Source: Candidatus Finniella inopinata (GTDB lineage Bacteria; Pseudomonadota; Alphaproteobacteria; Paracaedibacterales; CAIULA01). Taken from it: 64,000 nt of DNA. The notes beneath the pieces were generated by a model. The model made no database searches. It was given only the letters and a program-made list of their open reading frames with translations, and was not told the origin of the DNA. Where the stretch lies: positions 98,566 to 162,565 of the forward strand of contig NZ_SCFB01000007.1 in NCBI RefSeq assembly GCF_004210305.1, read 5' to 3'. This document shows, piece by piece, positions 18,511 to 27,938 of this stretch (positions within the stretch are counted from its first letter, which is position 1; every line of letters starts with the position of its first letter). The position numbers and the translations under genes were made by a program.

Positions 18511-21240
18511 ATGACCGGAACAACGGATAATAAAGGCCCAACCGCAGGCTCTGATGGGGTAAAAAAGACACTCACTCTAAGTAAGACGTTAGAGTTAAAA
18601 AGGCCTATTGGCAAAGACCAAGTTAGGCAAAGTTTTTCCCATGGCCGATCTAAAACGGTTGAGGTTGAGGTTAAACGTAAACGGCTGGTTATCGGTGATA
18701 AAGGGTCCGAGAAAGCACCAGAACTGTTCGTAAAAAACGAATCTTTGGTAGAAAAAAAGCCCGTTTTGGAACCGCAAAAACAGCCATCAGCCGACGTTTC
18801 AAAAGCCGCTAGGCTGACTCATGGTGAATTAGAAAATCGCCTTAAGGCTTTGCAAGAGGCCATGAAAAACGACGCGGATTCCGAAAAGACTGTTGAAGCC
18901 GAGCCAGCTTTGGCTGAGGCTGAAGCCACTGCCGATCAGCCCACCGAACAAACGATCGAGACAGTTTCTGTTGAGGTAACCCCGCCGGAACAACCTTTGC
19001 CGGCCACGGCCTCGGATCAACCAGAACCTGCTCCAAAAAAACCAGAACCCTTTGTAAAAAAACCTACAATTCAACTGTCGAAGAAAAAAACCCCGCCCCC
19101 TGAAAACTTTGCGCCGATTGTGTTGCGTGCAGCTGGCTATGGCATCGCGAAACCGCCTGTTAAGCTTGAACCTAAGGTTGGTGAAGTAGAAGAGGTCGTC
19201 AAAAGTCCGGCTCACAGAGACGAAGAATTCAAGGCCAACAAATTTAAGCAAGCTGTTGTTACCGATAAAGATGAGGAAGAAGGTCGTCGCAAGACTTCCC
19301 GCGTGGATGTCAAACGGGCGCCAGCGGCTCGTAAAACTTTTGAGGCACCTCGAAAATTAAACCGTACCGTTCTTACAAAGGCATTAGAGGGAGACTTGGA
19401 GGGACGAGCTCGTTCATTGGCTTCCTTGAAGCGTGCCCGTCAAAAATTCAAGATGCAGCAAGATGATGGCGAGACAGCAAAGGTTATTCGTGAAGTCATT
19501 ATTCCAGAATCCATAATGGTCAGCGAACTGGCGAACCGTATGGCCGTGAGGGGGGCTGACGTTGTTAAAGCCTTGATGAAATCAGGCATGATGGTGACGA
19601 TCAACCAAATCATAGATGGCGATACTGCCGAATTACTGTGTACAGAATTTGGCCATAAACCTAAGCGTGTAGCAGACTCCGACATTGAGTTGGGTCTGGG
19701 CGGAGACGAAGACAAAACTGAGGACATGATATTTAGGGCCCCCGTCGTTACGGTAATGGGACACGTTGATCATGGTAAGACGTCATTGTTGGATGCTTTG
19801 CGCAAAACCGATGTGGCAAAGGGTGAAGCCGGTGGTATTACACAACATATTGGTGCATATCAGGTAACTTTGAAATCTGGGCAAAAAATTACCTTTATCG
19901 ACACACCTGGACACGCAGCGTTTAGCGAAATGCGGGCCCGTGGCGCCAATGTTACCGATATCGTTGTTTTGGTTGTGGCTGCTGATGATGGCATTATGGA
20001 ACAAACCATCGAGGCAATCAGCCATGCAAAAGCTGCAAAAGTTCCGATTGTTGTGGCAATCAACAAAATGGATAAACCCGATGCGAATGCCGATCGCGTT
20101 CGAAGTGAGTTGTTGCAACACGAAGTTGTTTTAGAAGAGTTCGGCGGCGATGTTATGGACGTTGAGGTTTCGGCCAAAAAAGGTCTTAACCTTGATAAGT
20201 TAGAAGAGGCCATTTTATTACAAGCCGAAGTCTTAGACCTTAAAGCAAACCCAAATCGATCCGCACAAGGCGTGGTCGTTGAGGCTAGAATCGAAAAAGG
20301 CCGAGGCAGTGTGGCCACCGTTTTGGTGCAAAAAGGGACCTTAAAACAAGGTGATATTTTTGTGGCTGGAACAGAATGGGGTCGTGTGCGTGCCCTTGTC
20401 AGTGATCATGGAAAAGCTTTGCGGGAAGCTCTTCCTTCTATGCCGGTAGAGGTGTTGGGAATAAGCGGAACGCCAGCAGCGGGTGAAGAATTTGTTGTTG
20501 TTGAAACGGAAGCCAAAGCTCGCGAAATTACAGAATATCGTCAGCACAGTCGTCGTGAAGCCCTTGCTGCGAATATGGCACGCGGTACGATGGAACAGAT
20601 GATGTCGAAGATTGCAGCTGGTGAGACCCGCGAGCTACCTTTAGTTATCAAAACGGACGTTCAAGGATCTTTAGAAGCCATTACGAGCAGCCTTGCTAAA
20701 ATAGGCACCACAGAAGTTTCTGCCCGTATCCTGCATGGGGCTGTCGGTGGCATCAATGAAAGCGACGTAACTTTGGCCAAGGCATCCTCTGGTATCATTA
20801 TCGGCTTTAACGTTCGTGCCAATCCGCAAGCCCGTGATTTGGCCCGCAGGGAAGGGGTTGAGATTCGCTATTACTCGATTATTTATGATGCGCTTGATGA
20901 CCTGAAAGCGGTCATGAGCGGCATGTTAGCCCCGACCATTCGCGAAAACTTCCTTGGCAATGCAGAAATTCGCACCGTATTTAACATTACTAAGGTTGGA
21001 AAAGTTGCTGGTTGTTACGTGACCGAGGGGACCGTTAAAAGAGGTGCCAAGGTTCGATTACTGCGTGATAACGTGGTGATCCACGAAGGTGACCTGAAAA
21101 CGCTTAAACGATTTAAAGACGAAGTAAAAGAAGTTAAGGAATCATATGAATGCGGTATGGCATTTGAGAATTACAGTGATATACGAGTTGGCGACTTGAT
21201 TGAATGTTTTGAACTTGAATCCATTAGCCGCCAGTTATAG
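18511..21240 (+). CDS. infB: Translation initiation factor IF-2
   Basis: A GTPase that places initiator tRNA on the 30S subunit. The 909 residues comprise a long, charged, low-complexity N-terminal region rich in Lys, Glu and Pro (to about 320), the IF2_N module, then the G domain from about residue 411 with GHVDHGKTS (G1), DTPGHAAF (G3) and NKMD (G4), followed by domain II and the C2 initiator-tRNA-binding domain ending in ECFELESI. The ATG lies 15 bases after the nusA stop. An Rpn-type gene follows after 12 bases, in the place where rbfA normally comes. Confidence 0.95.
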   Translation: MTGTTDNKGPTAGSDGVKKTLTLSKTLELKRPIGKDQVRQSFSHGRSKTVEVEVKRKRLVIGDKGSEKAPELFVKNESLVEKKPVLEPQKQPSADVSKAARLTHGELENRLKALQEAMKNDADSEKTVEAEPALAEAEATADQPTEQTIETVSVEVTPPEQPLPATASDQPEPAPKKPEPFVKKPTIQLSKKKTPPPENFAPIVLRAAGYGIAKPPVKLEPKVGEVEEVVKSPAHRDEEFKANKFKQAVVTDKDEEEGRRKTSRVDVKRAPAARKTFEAPRKLNRTVLTKALEGDLEGRARSLASLKRARQKFKMQQDDGETAKVIREVIIPESIMVSELANRMAVRGADVVKALMKSGMMVTINQIIDGDTAELLCTEFGHKPKRVADSDIELGLGGDEDKTEDMIFRAPVVTVMGHVDHGKTSLLDALRKTDVAKGEAGGITQHIGAYQVTLKSGQKITFIDTPGHAAFSEMRARGANVTDIVVLVVAADDGIMEQTIEAISHAKAAKVPIVVAINKMDKPDANADRVRSELLQHEVVLEEFGGDVMDVEVSAKKGLNLDKLEEAILLQAEVLDLKANPNRSAQGVVVEARIEKGRGSVATVLVQKGTLKQGDIFVAGTEWGRVRALVSDHGKALREALPSMPVEVLGISGTPAAGEEFVVVETEAKAREITEYRQHSRREALAANMARGTMEQMMSKIAAGETRELPLVIKTDVQGSLEAITSSLAKIGTTEVSARILHGAVGGINESDVTLAKASSGIIIGFNVRANPQARDLARREGVEIRYYSIIYDALDDLKAVMSGMLAPTIRENFLGNAEIRTVFNITKVGKVAGCYVTEGTVKRGAKVRLLRDNVVIHEGDLKTLKRFKDEVKEVKESYECGMAFENYSDIRVGDLIECFELESISRQL

Positions 21241-21252
21241 AAGCGTGAAGTT

Positions 21253-22149
21253 ATGGAAAAGATTAGCCCTCGCGTAGACATTGCCTTCAAGAAAATCTTT
21301 GGCGTCGAGGAGAATAAGGATTTATTGATCTCCCTTATCAATTCCATAGTCGGGGAAGAGGATCAGGTTGCAGAAGTGACTTTACTGAATCCCTACAATC
21401 CCAAAAACTTCAAGAACGACAAACTTTCCATTTTAGATGTCAAGGCCAAAGGCGCAGACGGCAAACGGTTTAACATTGAAATCCAGATCAGTGATGAGGC
21501 TGACTATGACAAGCGCGCCCTTTATTATTGGGTAAAGCTCTATACAGAGCAGCTGGAGGTTGGCGAAGATTATGCTCTTCTTTCCAAAGCGATTGGCATT
21601 CACATCCTAAATTTTACATCCATTCTGGGTGTGGAAAAGTACCATAACGTTTTTCACGTTACAGAAAGAGAGACGGGCGTGCCCTATTTCAAGGATTTGG
21701 AGCTGCATACCGTTGAGTTGAAGAAGTTTTCGAATAATGCCCGTGAAGGATTGGAAAACATTGTTGCCAAAGTCAAAAACTCCCTGGACATGTGGGTTGC
21801 GTTTTTAACCCGTCATGATTTGCTAAACAAAGATCATTTGCCTTCAAGAATGGACAATCCCGCCCTTAAAAAAGCCTTGAATGTTCTGGACGTCATGAAC
21901 TTTGGAGCAGAAGAAAGGGAACTTTACGAATCGCACCTGAAATGGCTTAGGGTAGAAGCCAACACCCTTAGAAAATATGAAGCCAAGGGGTTTACAGAAG
22001 GGAAAGCTGAGGGCATAGAAGAAGGGAAAGCTGAGGGAGAAACTACGGCAAAGCTGGCTATTGCTCACAAATTGTTGGAATCTGGTATGGAACAAAGAAT
22101 GGTCTCACAAATAACCGGACTATCCCTAAATCAGATTGCTACGTTATGA
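21253..22149 (+). CDS. Rpn-family PD-(D/E)XK nuclease/transposase-like protein, inside the infB-rbfA operon
   Basis: A 298-residue member of the Rpn/PDDEXK group (recombination-promoting nucleases). Marks: N-terminal SPRVDIAFKKIFG, catalytic core with Asp in SILDVKAKG and Glu-x-Gln in FNIEIQISDEADYDKRALYY (about residues 58-92), and the family's variable charged tail (EGKAEG repeats at about 252-270), ending in a helical module. Family members cleave DNA in vitro and promote recA-independent recombination. It starts 12 bases after infB and its stop overlaps the rbfA start in ATGA, so it is placed for co-translation within an essential operon. A second Rpn gene at 39653-40573 is positioned in the same way. 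Whether it is a selfish passenger, a defence gene or a domesticated factor is open. Confidence 0.85.
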   Translation: MEKISPRVDIAFKKIFGVEENKDLLISLINSIVGEEDQVAEVTLLNPYNPKNFKNDKLSILDVKAKGADGKRFNIEIQISDEADYDKRALYYWVKLYTEQLEVGEDYALLSKAIGIHILNFTSILGVEKYHNVFHVTERETGVPYFKDLELHTVELKKFSNNAREGLENIVAKVKNSLDMWVAFLTRHDLLNKDHLPSRMDNPALKKALNVLDVMNFGAEERELYESHLKWLRVEANTLRKYEAKGFTEGKAEGIEEGKAEGETTAKLAIAHKLLESGMEQRMVSQITGLSLNQIATL

Positions 22150-22565
22150 CTAAAAAACCTCTTGATCTATTCCTGCCCAGTAAAGCGCCTAGCCATCGCC
22201 AGAAACGTGTTGCGCAAGAGATACGCTTTTGTCTGTCGACTATTTTTTTACGCAATGAGTGGCCTGTTCGCTTTGATGAAAACGGTGACTATTTAAAACC
22301 CCCTGCCCTGATTACCATCACGGATGTAACTTTATCTGCTGATTTAAAACAGGCAACCGTTTGGGTCATGCCTTTGGGTGGAGAGTTTCAATCAGAAACC
22401 AAGCTTTTTCTAGAATCTGTTGGGGGATACTTGCGCAAACAAATTTCCAGCCATCTACAGCTTAGGGGCGTGCCAACCTTAAAATTTGACATTGACCCCA
22501 GTTTTGGGAAAATGGCGCAAATCGATAAGGTTTTAAAAACGCTTTCGGATAAATCAGAGGAATAG
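22146..22565 (+). CDS. rbfA: Ribosome-binding factor A
   Basis: Binds the 30S subunit during late 16S rRNA maturation and cold adaptation. The 139 residues fit the family: SHRQKRVAQEIRFCLSTIF at the N-terminus, ITITDVTLSADLKQATVWV and a KH-like fold ending in LKFDIDPSFGKMAQIDKVL. The N-terminus carries a short extra stretch (KKPLDLFLPSKAP), common in alphaproteobacteria. The start codon overlaps the stop of the preceding Rpn gene by four bases, so its translation may depend on that gene. truB and rpsO, usual next genes, are absent. Confidence 0.9.
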   Translation: MTKKPLDLFLPSKAPSHRQKRVAQEIRFCLSTIFLRNEWPVRFDENGDYLKPPALITITDVTLSADLKQATVWVMPLGGEFQSETKLFLESVGGYLRKQISSHLQLRGVPTLKFDIDPSFGKMAQIDKVLKTLSDKSEE

Positions 22566-22688
22566 TGGATCGTTTTTCATCTCTACAACTATCACAGTAC
22601 CTAACCATTTGAGGAAACGCTCTTTCCAAAAGCCTTCAGACTTTGTAAGGTTTGACGGTGTTAAAAAAAAGCGAATGGAATTTATCAA

Positions 22689-23408
22689 GTGCGTTTACAA
22701 AATCGAAAACCAACCGAATTAAGGGCCGTATTTTTAGGGCCGAGTTTTGTCAAATTTGCGGAAGGGTCCTGCTTTGTTAAATTCGGCGATACACATGTTA
22801 TTTGTTCTGCCACTATCGAAGAAAAAGTGCCCCCTTTCCTGCGCAATACAGGGTCAGGCTGGGTAACGGCTGAGTATGGAATGTTGCCGCGCTCTTCGCA
22901 TGAACGAATCGATCGTGAGGCGGTTAGGGGTAAGCAAACAGGTCGCACCCAAGAAATCCAACGTCTAATTGGACGCACTTTGCGGGCAGTGGTTGATCTA
23001 AAAGCCATGGGGGAACGTCAAATTAAAATTGACTGCGATGTGCTTCAGGCTGATGGAGGCACCCGTACCGCCAGCATTACAGGGGCTTATGTCGCCCTAC
23101 ATCAGGCGTTACAAAAACTTGTTGATGCCAAGAAAATAGCCAAACTTCCCTTAATCGATCAAATTGCGGCGGTTTCTTGCGGAGTTGTTGAAGGGCAAGC
23201 AATGCTTGATTTAAACTATAAGGAGGATTCGAACGCCCAGGTTGATGCCAATTTTGTTATGACAGGCAGTGGTAAACTGGTGGAAGTCCAAGCAGCGGCA
23301 GAGAAACATCCTTTTTCTGAAGAGGAATTTCAAAGTATGTTGGCCCTGGCTCGTGTGGGCACGCAGGAGCTTATAACATTACAAAAGCAAGCGCTTAAAA
23401 TTGACTAG
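22689..23408 (+). CDS. rph: Ribonuclease PH
   Basis: A phosphate-dependent 3'-5' exoribonuclease that trims tRNA 3' ends. The 239 residues carry the family marks: [31 protein letters not shown] (the phosphate-binding Arg region), [41 protein letters not shown] and the C-terminal [20 protein letters not shown]. Start GTG at 22689 with a modest GGA ten bases upstream. It lies 123 bases after rbfA; the gap holds nothing recognised. It is separated from its frequent partner rdgB. Confidence 0.92.
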   Translation: MRLQNRKPTELRAVFLGPSFVKFAEGSCFVKFGDTHVICSATIEEKVPPFLRNTGSGWVTAEYGMLPRSSHERIDREAVRGKQTGRTQEIQRLIGRTLRAVVDLKAMGERQIKIDCDVLQADGGTRTASITGAYVALHQALQKLVDAKKIAKLPLIDQIAAVSCGVVEGQAMLDLNYKEDSNAQVDANFVMTGSGKLVEVQAAAEKHPFSEEEFQSMLALARVGTQELITLQKQALKID

Positions 23409-23447
23409 CCAGTTGTCTTGTCTAAAAAAAGCTTTCAGGGTATTTAA

Positions 23448-24926
23448 ATGATTCTTGCGATCAAACCCACGTTTATGCCCGCCTTGGCCGAAATTCTTGT
23501 CAGCTTAGGCGCGCTTAAAATTCTTATGGTGGGGTTATTCAAAAAAAACAATACCCTTAATTGGTGTTTTTTCCTGGCTATAACAACGCTGGTTGTTTCT
23601 CTGTTGGCTTTATACTCTCAGCCAGCAGGTCTTCAAATTACTTTCAATGGTATGTTTGTTAATGATTCTTATACTATATTTACAAGAATGGCAATTTTAA
23701 TAACAGGCATCGTTATTTTGATTCTTAGCCGTCTGACTGCTGTACAGGAGGAAATAAACAAATTTGAATATCCAGCTCTTCTTTTACTAGCCTTAGCAGG
23801 CATGATGGTCATGATTTCTGCCAATGATCTGTTAAGTCTATTTATGGGAATTGAATTACAAAGTTTAAGTTTGTACGTTCTTGTTGCCTTGCGTCGAACA
23901 GATCCCAAATCAAGCGAAGCCGCTCTTAAGTATTTTATTTTAGGGGCTCTCTCGACGGGTATTTTTTTGTATGGTTGCAGCCTTATCTATGGATTTACCG
24001 GCTTAACCAACTTTCAGACCCTTGAGAGTTTTTTTCAAAACCAACAACTAACCCAAGGTATATCGATCGGTTTGGTGGTGGGAATGGTTTTAGTCATCAT
24101 TTCATTGGGTTTTAAAATTGCCACAGCGCCCTTTCATTTATGGGCTCCCGATGTCTATCAGGGAACACCTACGTCTATAACAATGCTTTTGGCAACAGCA
24201 CCTAAAATTGCCGGTGTAGCCATTATGATGCGCATTTTAATGAACCCCTTTGCAGGTTTGATTAATCTATGGAGACCTCTCGTTATCGTTTTGGCGGTTT
24301 TGTCAATGACAGTGGGGTCTTTGACCGCCTTAACGCAATCCAATATAAAACGTCTTCTTGCGTACAGCTCCATTGGTCACATGGGGTTTATTTTGATCGG
24401 CGTCATAGCAGCTAACCAGACTGGGGTAAACGCCTCAATCACCTACAGCATTTTTTATCTAATGGCGACTCTTCTATTTTTTGGAGGACTTTCCTATCTT
24501 TTGCGCAATGGAAAGCAAGTCGAAACCATCCGAGATTTAAATGGAATTGGGCGTTCTTTCCCGGTCATTGCTTGCTTGCTGGGGTTCGCTGTTTTATCGA
24601 TGGCTGGCATCCCTCCTTTGCCCGGTTTCTTGCCAAAACTGATGATCTTAATGGCCGCAGTATCCCACGGAAATTATGCATTAGCCATTTTCGCTGCCAT
24701 TTACAGTGTTGTAGCCGCTGCCTATTATCTGATTATTTTAAAAGCTTTGTTTTTTGATAAACCTCAACAAACGACCTCAAGGGAAATGTCTATATACCGT
24801 AAATATGACTTAAGCATGAACCTTGTCCTAGCTTCTTTGGTGGTGGCTCTGCTGGTTTCCTTATTGTACCCCATGCCGCTTTTGAACATTATTCATCGGG
24901 CAACAATCAGCCTGATGTATTTGTAA
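23448..24926 (+). CDS. nuoN: NADH-quinone oxidoreductase subunit N
   Basis: One of the antiporter-like proton-pumping subunits of complex I in the inner membrane. 492 residues with about 14 membrane helices. Family marks include FMGIELQSLSLYVLVALRR with the conserved Glu in helix 5, KYFILGALSTGIFLYG, FKIATAPFHLWAPDVYQGTP with the conserved Lys, and KRLLAYSSIGHMGF with the second Lys. It stands alone between rph and a convergent DUF2948 gene, not at the end of a nuo operon; nuoA and nuoB are 36 kb away. So complex I genes are dispersed in this genome. Confidence 0.92.
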   Translation: MILAIKPTFMPALAEILVSLGALKILMVGLFKKNNTLNWCFFLAITTLVVSLLALYSQPAGLQITFNGMFVNDSYTIFTRMAILITGIVILILSRLTAVQEEINKFEYPALLLLALAGMMVMISANDLLSLFMGIELQSLSLYVLVALRRTDPKSSEAALKYFILGALSTGIFLYGCSLIYGFTGLTNFQTLESFFQNQQLTQGISIGLVVGMVLVIISLGFKIATAPFHLWAPDVYQGTPTSITMLLATAPKIAGVAIMMRILMNPFAGLINLWRPLVIVLAVLSMTVGSLTALTQSNIKRLLAYSSIGHMGFILIGVIAANQTGVNASITYSIFYLMATLLFFGGLSYLLRNGKQVETIRDLNGIGRSFPVIACLLGFAVLSMAGIPPLPGFLPKLMILMAAVSHGNYALAIFAAIYSVVAAAYYLIILKALFFDKPQQTTSREMSIYRKYDLSMNLVLASLVVALLVSLLYPMPLLNIIHRATISLMYL

Positions 24927-24957
24927 TCAAAGTTTTAAAAGAAATAAGCTGCCCCCC

Positions 24958-25443
24958 CTAAGCCCTTTTCTTATCAAAATCATCCACATACTCATGCAGG
25001 TGTTTTGGTTTATGGGCCGCTGGCCACGGTTGATCCAAATCAGCGAGTTGGACATACAAAGCCATTATCTTCAATTTTATAGAATGCTCGCCCGAACAGA
25101 CAAGCGTTAAAGTAAGATCCGTCCCAAGGGTTAGCGTCAAAAGGTTGAACATTCTTTGCCCTCCCCCTTGATGGAATCCTTTCATGTGCATGCTTTCCAC
25201 ATGGTGGATACAAAATCCCGCATGCACCCGATAGTAACTGTCAAGTTGCCCTTGTTCGTTCTTATGTTCGTGAGCATGTTCCCAACAAAACCAATTGATC
25301 AATCCTGTGACACGTTTACTTTCTTGATCATACTCAAGGGACGTTAAGGATAATAATCCGTCCTGTAGCTGGGTTGATACAATGGATAAATCCTCGGCAG
25401 AAGTTGCCAAAAGCTTTAGGGGGACAAAATTTAAGTGAGTCAT
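24958..25443 (-). CDS. DUF2948 family protein
   Basis: A protein of about 161 residues that I place in DUF2948, an alphaproteobacterial family of unknown function. The signs are FVPLKLLATSAEDLSIVSTQLQDG at the start (in pieces), the INWFCWEH strand, the GFCIHHVESMHMKG middle and the C-terminal LKIMALYVQLADLDQPWPA. The ATG at 25443 has an AAAAAG site upstream and matches the family's usual N-terminus; a TTG at 25461 is in frame but adds only MFKIKK. Family members are often near histidine-biosynthesis or peptidoglycan genes in alphaproteobacteria, which is not so here. It is convergent with nuoN, with 31 bases between stops. Confidence 0.7.
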   Translation of the reverse strand: MTHLNFVPLKLLATSAEDLSIVSTQLQDGLLSLTSLEYDQESKRVTGLINWFCWEHAHEHKNEQGQLDSYYRVHAGFCIHHVESMHMKGFHQGGGQRMFNLLTLTLGTDLTLTLVCSGEHSIKLKIMALYVQLADLDQPWPAAHKPKHLHEYVDDFDKKRA

Positions 25444-25558
25444 CTTTTTAATTTTAAACAATTTTTATGTTTATTCATCTTAACCCTACAAGGTCACTGT
25501 AACAAGGTAAAAACAGCCTAAGATAATGCAATGTGGCTTTCAGCAATACAAATTTCAA

Positions 25559-25596
25559 CCCCACTGAAGGCGATTGACATTCTGTGCAGAGTGGGG
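25559..25596 (+). promoter_or_regulatory. Inverted repeat in the leader of the 577-residue exported protein gene
   Basis: CCCCACT at 25559-25565 pairs with AGTGGGG at 25590-25596 around a 24-base loop. It lies 57 bases before the GTG start at 25653, in a divergent promoter region, so an operator or a leader hairpin is possible. No tested function. Confidence 0.3.
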
Positions 25597-25652
25597 GAAT
25601 GTAAAAAACATAGCGCTTTTTATTAAAATTTTAGTAACTTTGGAGTAACATC

Positions 25653-27386
25653 GTGAAGCTAAGGACCATACCTTATTTCTTTACCCTTTTTTCTTTTTTG
25701 TCCGTCGCAGCAATCGCAAGTGATATATCGCCTGCTGGTTCAAAAGAAGAAGAAAGTATTGGCATCAAATCACCAAGTTCTACCCCCGTCTTGCCTGTAC
25801 CAACGGGAAATTTATCATATGCAGCCCTCCCTGATTGTTTGTGTCCTCCATCGGCACAGGGAGATGGTCATACATGGTTTTATGTCGGTTTGCCTGAAGA
25901 TGCTGCTACGAAACAACGATGTTCATTTGAAACTTTCTTGGGTGATATAACAGGATCTGGAAGCAATGGCGTCGGATTCTTTGGAGTTTATTTCGCTTTT
26001 CAAGATGAGACAAATCAGCAATTTTATGCCCAGAACACCTACGGCGGAGAGGATAGGGTCCTTCAAGCTCTTAAACAAGGCCTCTGTCGGATACAATCGG
26101 AACCAACATCGTCAGAAACCTTCAGTATCGCAGGATATACATTAGAATCACCATTGGAACCATCTTTCACCATTAAAAAAGTCAGTTCCTCCTCACAACA
26201 ACCACTATATCAAGGCAAAGTTGGACAACCCGGCGCCGGTTATGCCTTGGAAAGCAAAGGATCGACCTTTTTGTGGAAATTTGGTGCCGGAGGACAGATT
26301 GAGATCATGCCTTATACTTACAGTTTTAGCTTCCTGTTGTTAGATACCAGAGGTTTTACGCCAGAAGGTTTTGGGGGAAGTTATGTCGGGCCGGCATTGG
26401 TTTCATCAACGAACTCTCAAAATGCCAGCACCCCAATGGAATGCTATCAAATGGCACAACCTTTATTAGCCATTCAGAATTGGTCAATGGTGTTAACCTC
26501 TTCAGAAAAACCACTAGATGGATTCAAAACAGAATACAAATTTGGAGGCACTCAGGGAACTCTTTGGGCAGATTTTCAAAGATACACCTATGGAAGCACT
26601 CCAAATATAAGAAGCAAGGTTTTGGCAGGACTCCCCCAATTTATTGCAGAAAAAAACCCTAGCCTAGCAAAATCCCTAGGTATGGTTGCGGCAGAAGCTC
26701 CTAAAGACAAGAGTTGGTCTCTTTATAACGGTAACTGGATTGCTATTATGCTTCAGGAAAGTATCTATGAAGGATGTTCTCTTTCTACGTCAGTTTTTTG
26801 GAATAAAAACATCCCTAATCCTCCCTCACAAAATTCGGATGATTCGAATTGGTGTTACACTGGATTCAGCGCTCTCTACACAGGCAATCTTGCTAATGAC
26901 GTGGCTTCAACCTATGTGACGCCTGAAACATTAAAAGTTGGGAATCCAGGGTCTAATATAGATCTTAAAGGGACTAACTTTTTTCAAGTTAAAGTGAATC
27001 AATATGCGGATCAAAAAAAATATGGCCTTACTTTTCCATGGATCACAAGCCTTGATTTGACGATTAGACCCCATACTCAGATCCGGTATGCTTTGGCTGC
27101 CTACGCCCATAGAAAGAACCCTAAGGTCTTTGATGATGTTTCTAAGCCTGTAACTTTGACGGTACAAGTTCCTTATTCTTTTACCCAAAATACGGTATTT
27201 TCAAAGAATCTTACACAATACTTTGAAAGTGGAGCCGTTGTTCTGATGAATGGAAAGTCTGTTGGAACGGGATGGATCGAACATATGGTTGATCTTGGTT
27301 CTGCTCCAACGGCTGAGTCTAATACCAGCTTAGCCAGCACTTCCAAGTCAAGTTGGCCTTGGCCATTGTCGAGATTGTTTGGTTAA
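25653..27386 (+). CDS. Large exported protein of unknown function
   Basis: 577 residues with a Sec signal peptide (FFTLFSFLSVAAIASD, cleavage near residue 23). The mature part is rich in Ser, Thr, Gly, Tyr and Pro and looks all-beta, with repeated aromatic strands (HTWFYVGLPED, YTYSFSFLLLDTRGFTPEGFG). Cysteines at the start of the mature part (LPDCLCPP) and further on (RCSF, LCRI, EGCSL, NWCYTG) suggest disulfides and a periplasmic or external site. No family recognised. GTG start with GGAG seven bases upstream. The C-terminus turns Ser-rich. It is alone between a divergent DUF2948 gene and the cckA relic. Confidence 0.6.
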   Translation: MKLRTIPYFFTLFSFLSVAAIASDISPAGSKEEESIGIKSPSSTPVLPVPTGNLSYAALPDCLCPPSAQGDGHTWFYVGLPEDAATKQRCSFETFLGDITGSGSNGVGFFGVYFAFQDETNQQFYAQNTYGGEDRVLQALKQGLCRIQSEPTSSETFSIAGYTLESPLEPSFTIKKVSSSSQQPLYQGKVGQPGAGYALESKGSTFLWKFGAGGQIEIMPYTYSFSFLLLDTRGFTPEGFGGSYVGPALVSSTNSQNASTPMECYQMAQPLLAIQNWSMVLTSSEKPLDGFKTEYKFGGTQGTLWADFQRYTYGSTPNIRSKVLAGLPQFIAEKNPSLAKSLGMVAAEAPKDKSWSLYNGNWIAIMLQESIYEGCSLSTSVFWNKNIPNPPSQNSDDSNWCYTGFSALYTGNLANDVASTYVTPETLKVGNPGSNIDLKGTNFFQVKVNQYADQKKYGLTFPWITSLDLTIRPHTQIRYALAAYAHRKNPKVFDDVSKPVTLTVQVPYSFTQNTVFSKNLTQYFESGAVVLMNGKSVGTGWIEHMVDLGSAPTAESNTSLASTSKSSWPWPLSRLFG

Positions 27387-27683
27387 TAACTTTCTTGAAA
27401 AAATAACAAGGGGGGTGGGCATTGTAAAAATACTCACTCCTTTACAAGGCTGGGACCGCCTCAATCCCATATAAGCTTAACGAAAATCACCTTTTCTTCG
27501 CATGCAGCACATCCTTCACCTTGGCCGCCAGGTCTTTCAGAATAAACGGTTTGGCCAGGAAATGGATCTGTGCATTATCACTCAGTATCGAAACATAAAA
27601 CGACAATAAAAATTCTTATTGCATTTTAATATTCAGATAACTACAATAAATACCAAGTACAATTTCTCTCGACATAACCTTAA
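27387..27683. other. Gap holding a cckA relic and the upstream region of an interrupted gene
   Basis: 297 bases. Bases 27488-27588 are a relic of the cckA 3' end (listed separately). The first 100 bases contain a G run and a weak 7-bp inverted repeat (TTGTAAA with TTTACAA near 27424-27457). The last 90 bases are AT-rich and probably carry the promoter of the gene starting at 27684. Confidence 0.4.
27488..27588 (-). pseudogene. Relic of the 3' end of cckA (receiver-domain C-terminus)
   Basis: About 100 bases match the end of the intact cckA gene at 30678-30775, with roughly a dozen substitutions and no gaps over the first 95 bases. Read on the minus strand it still encodes DNAQIHFLAKPF, then KDLAAKVKDVLHAKKR and a stop, i.e. 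the last beta/alpha unit of the receiver domain. No upstream part of a receiver or kinase remains. The relic and the intact copy flank the interrupted lipoprotein-like gene as direct repeats. Confidence 0.8.
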
Positions 27684-27938
27684 ATGAAAAAATCATTACA
27701 TATTTTACTGTTGTTGATTTCATTCGTCTCGTGTGGTCAATCCACTGATTTTGCTGCGGTAGAAAAATTGCTAAAACAGCATCAATCTGTAAAAAGTAAC
27801 ATGGCGCCAGCGGTTCTGGTTGTTAACGAATTGGTCCGTCAACTAGAACAAGAAAAAGATGTGGGACAAGCTCTGAAACGTATTCAGGTTTTAAGGCGCG
27901 TTATTGCTGAAGGCGAGGGAGTGGGAGGGATCCGTACC

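Noticed and set aside
18829-19251. Open frame of 140 codons antisense to infB
   Set aside because: A by-product of the low-complexity N-terminal region of IF-2; Phe/Arg-rich and not protein-like.
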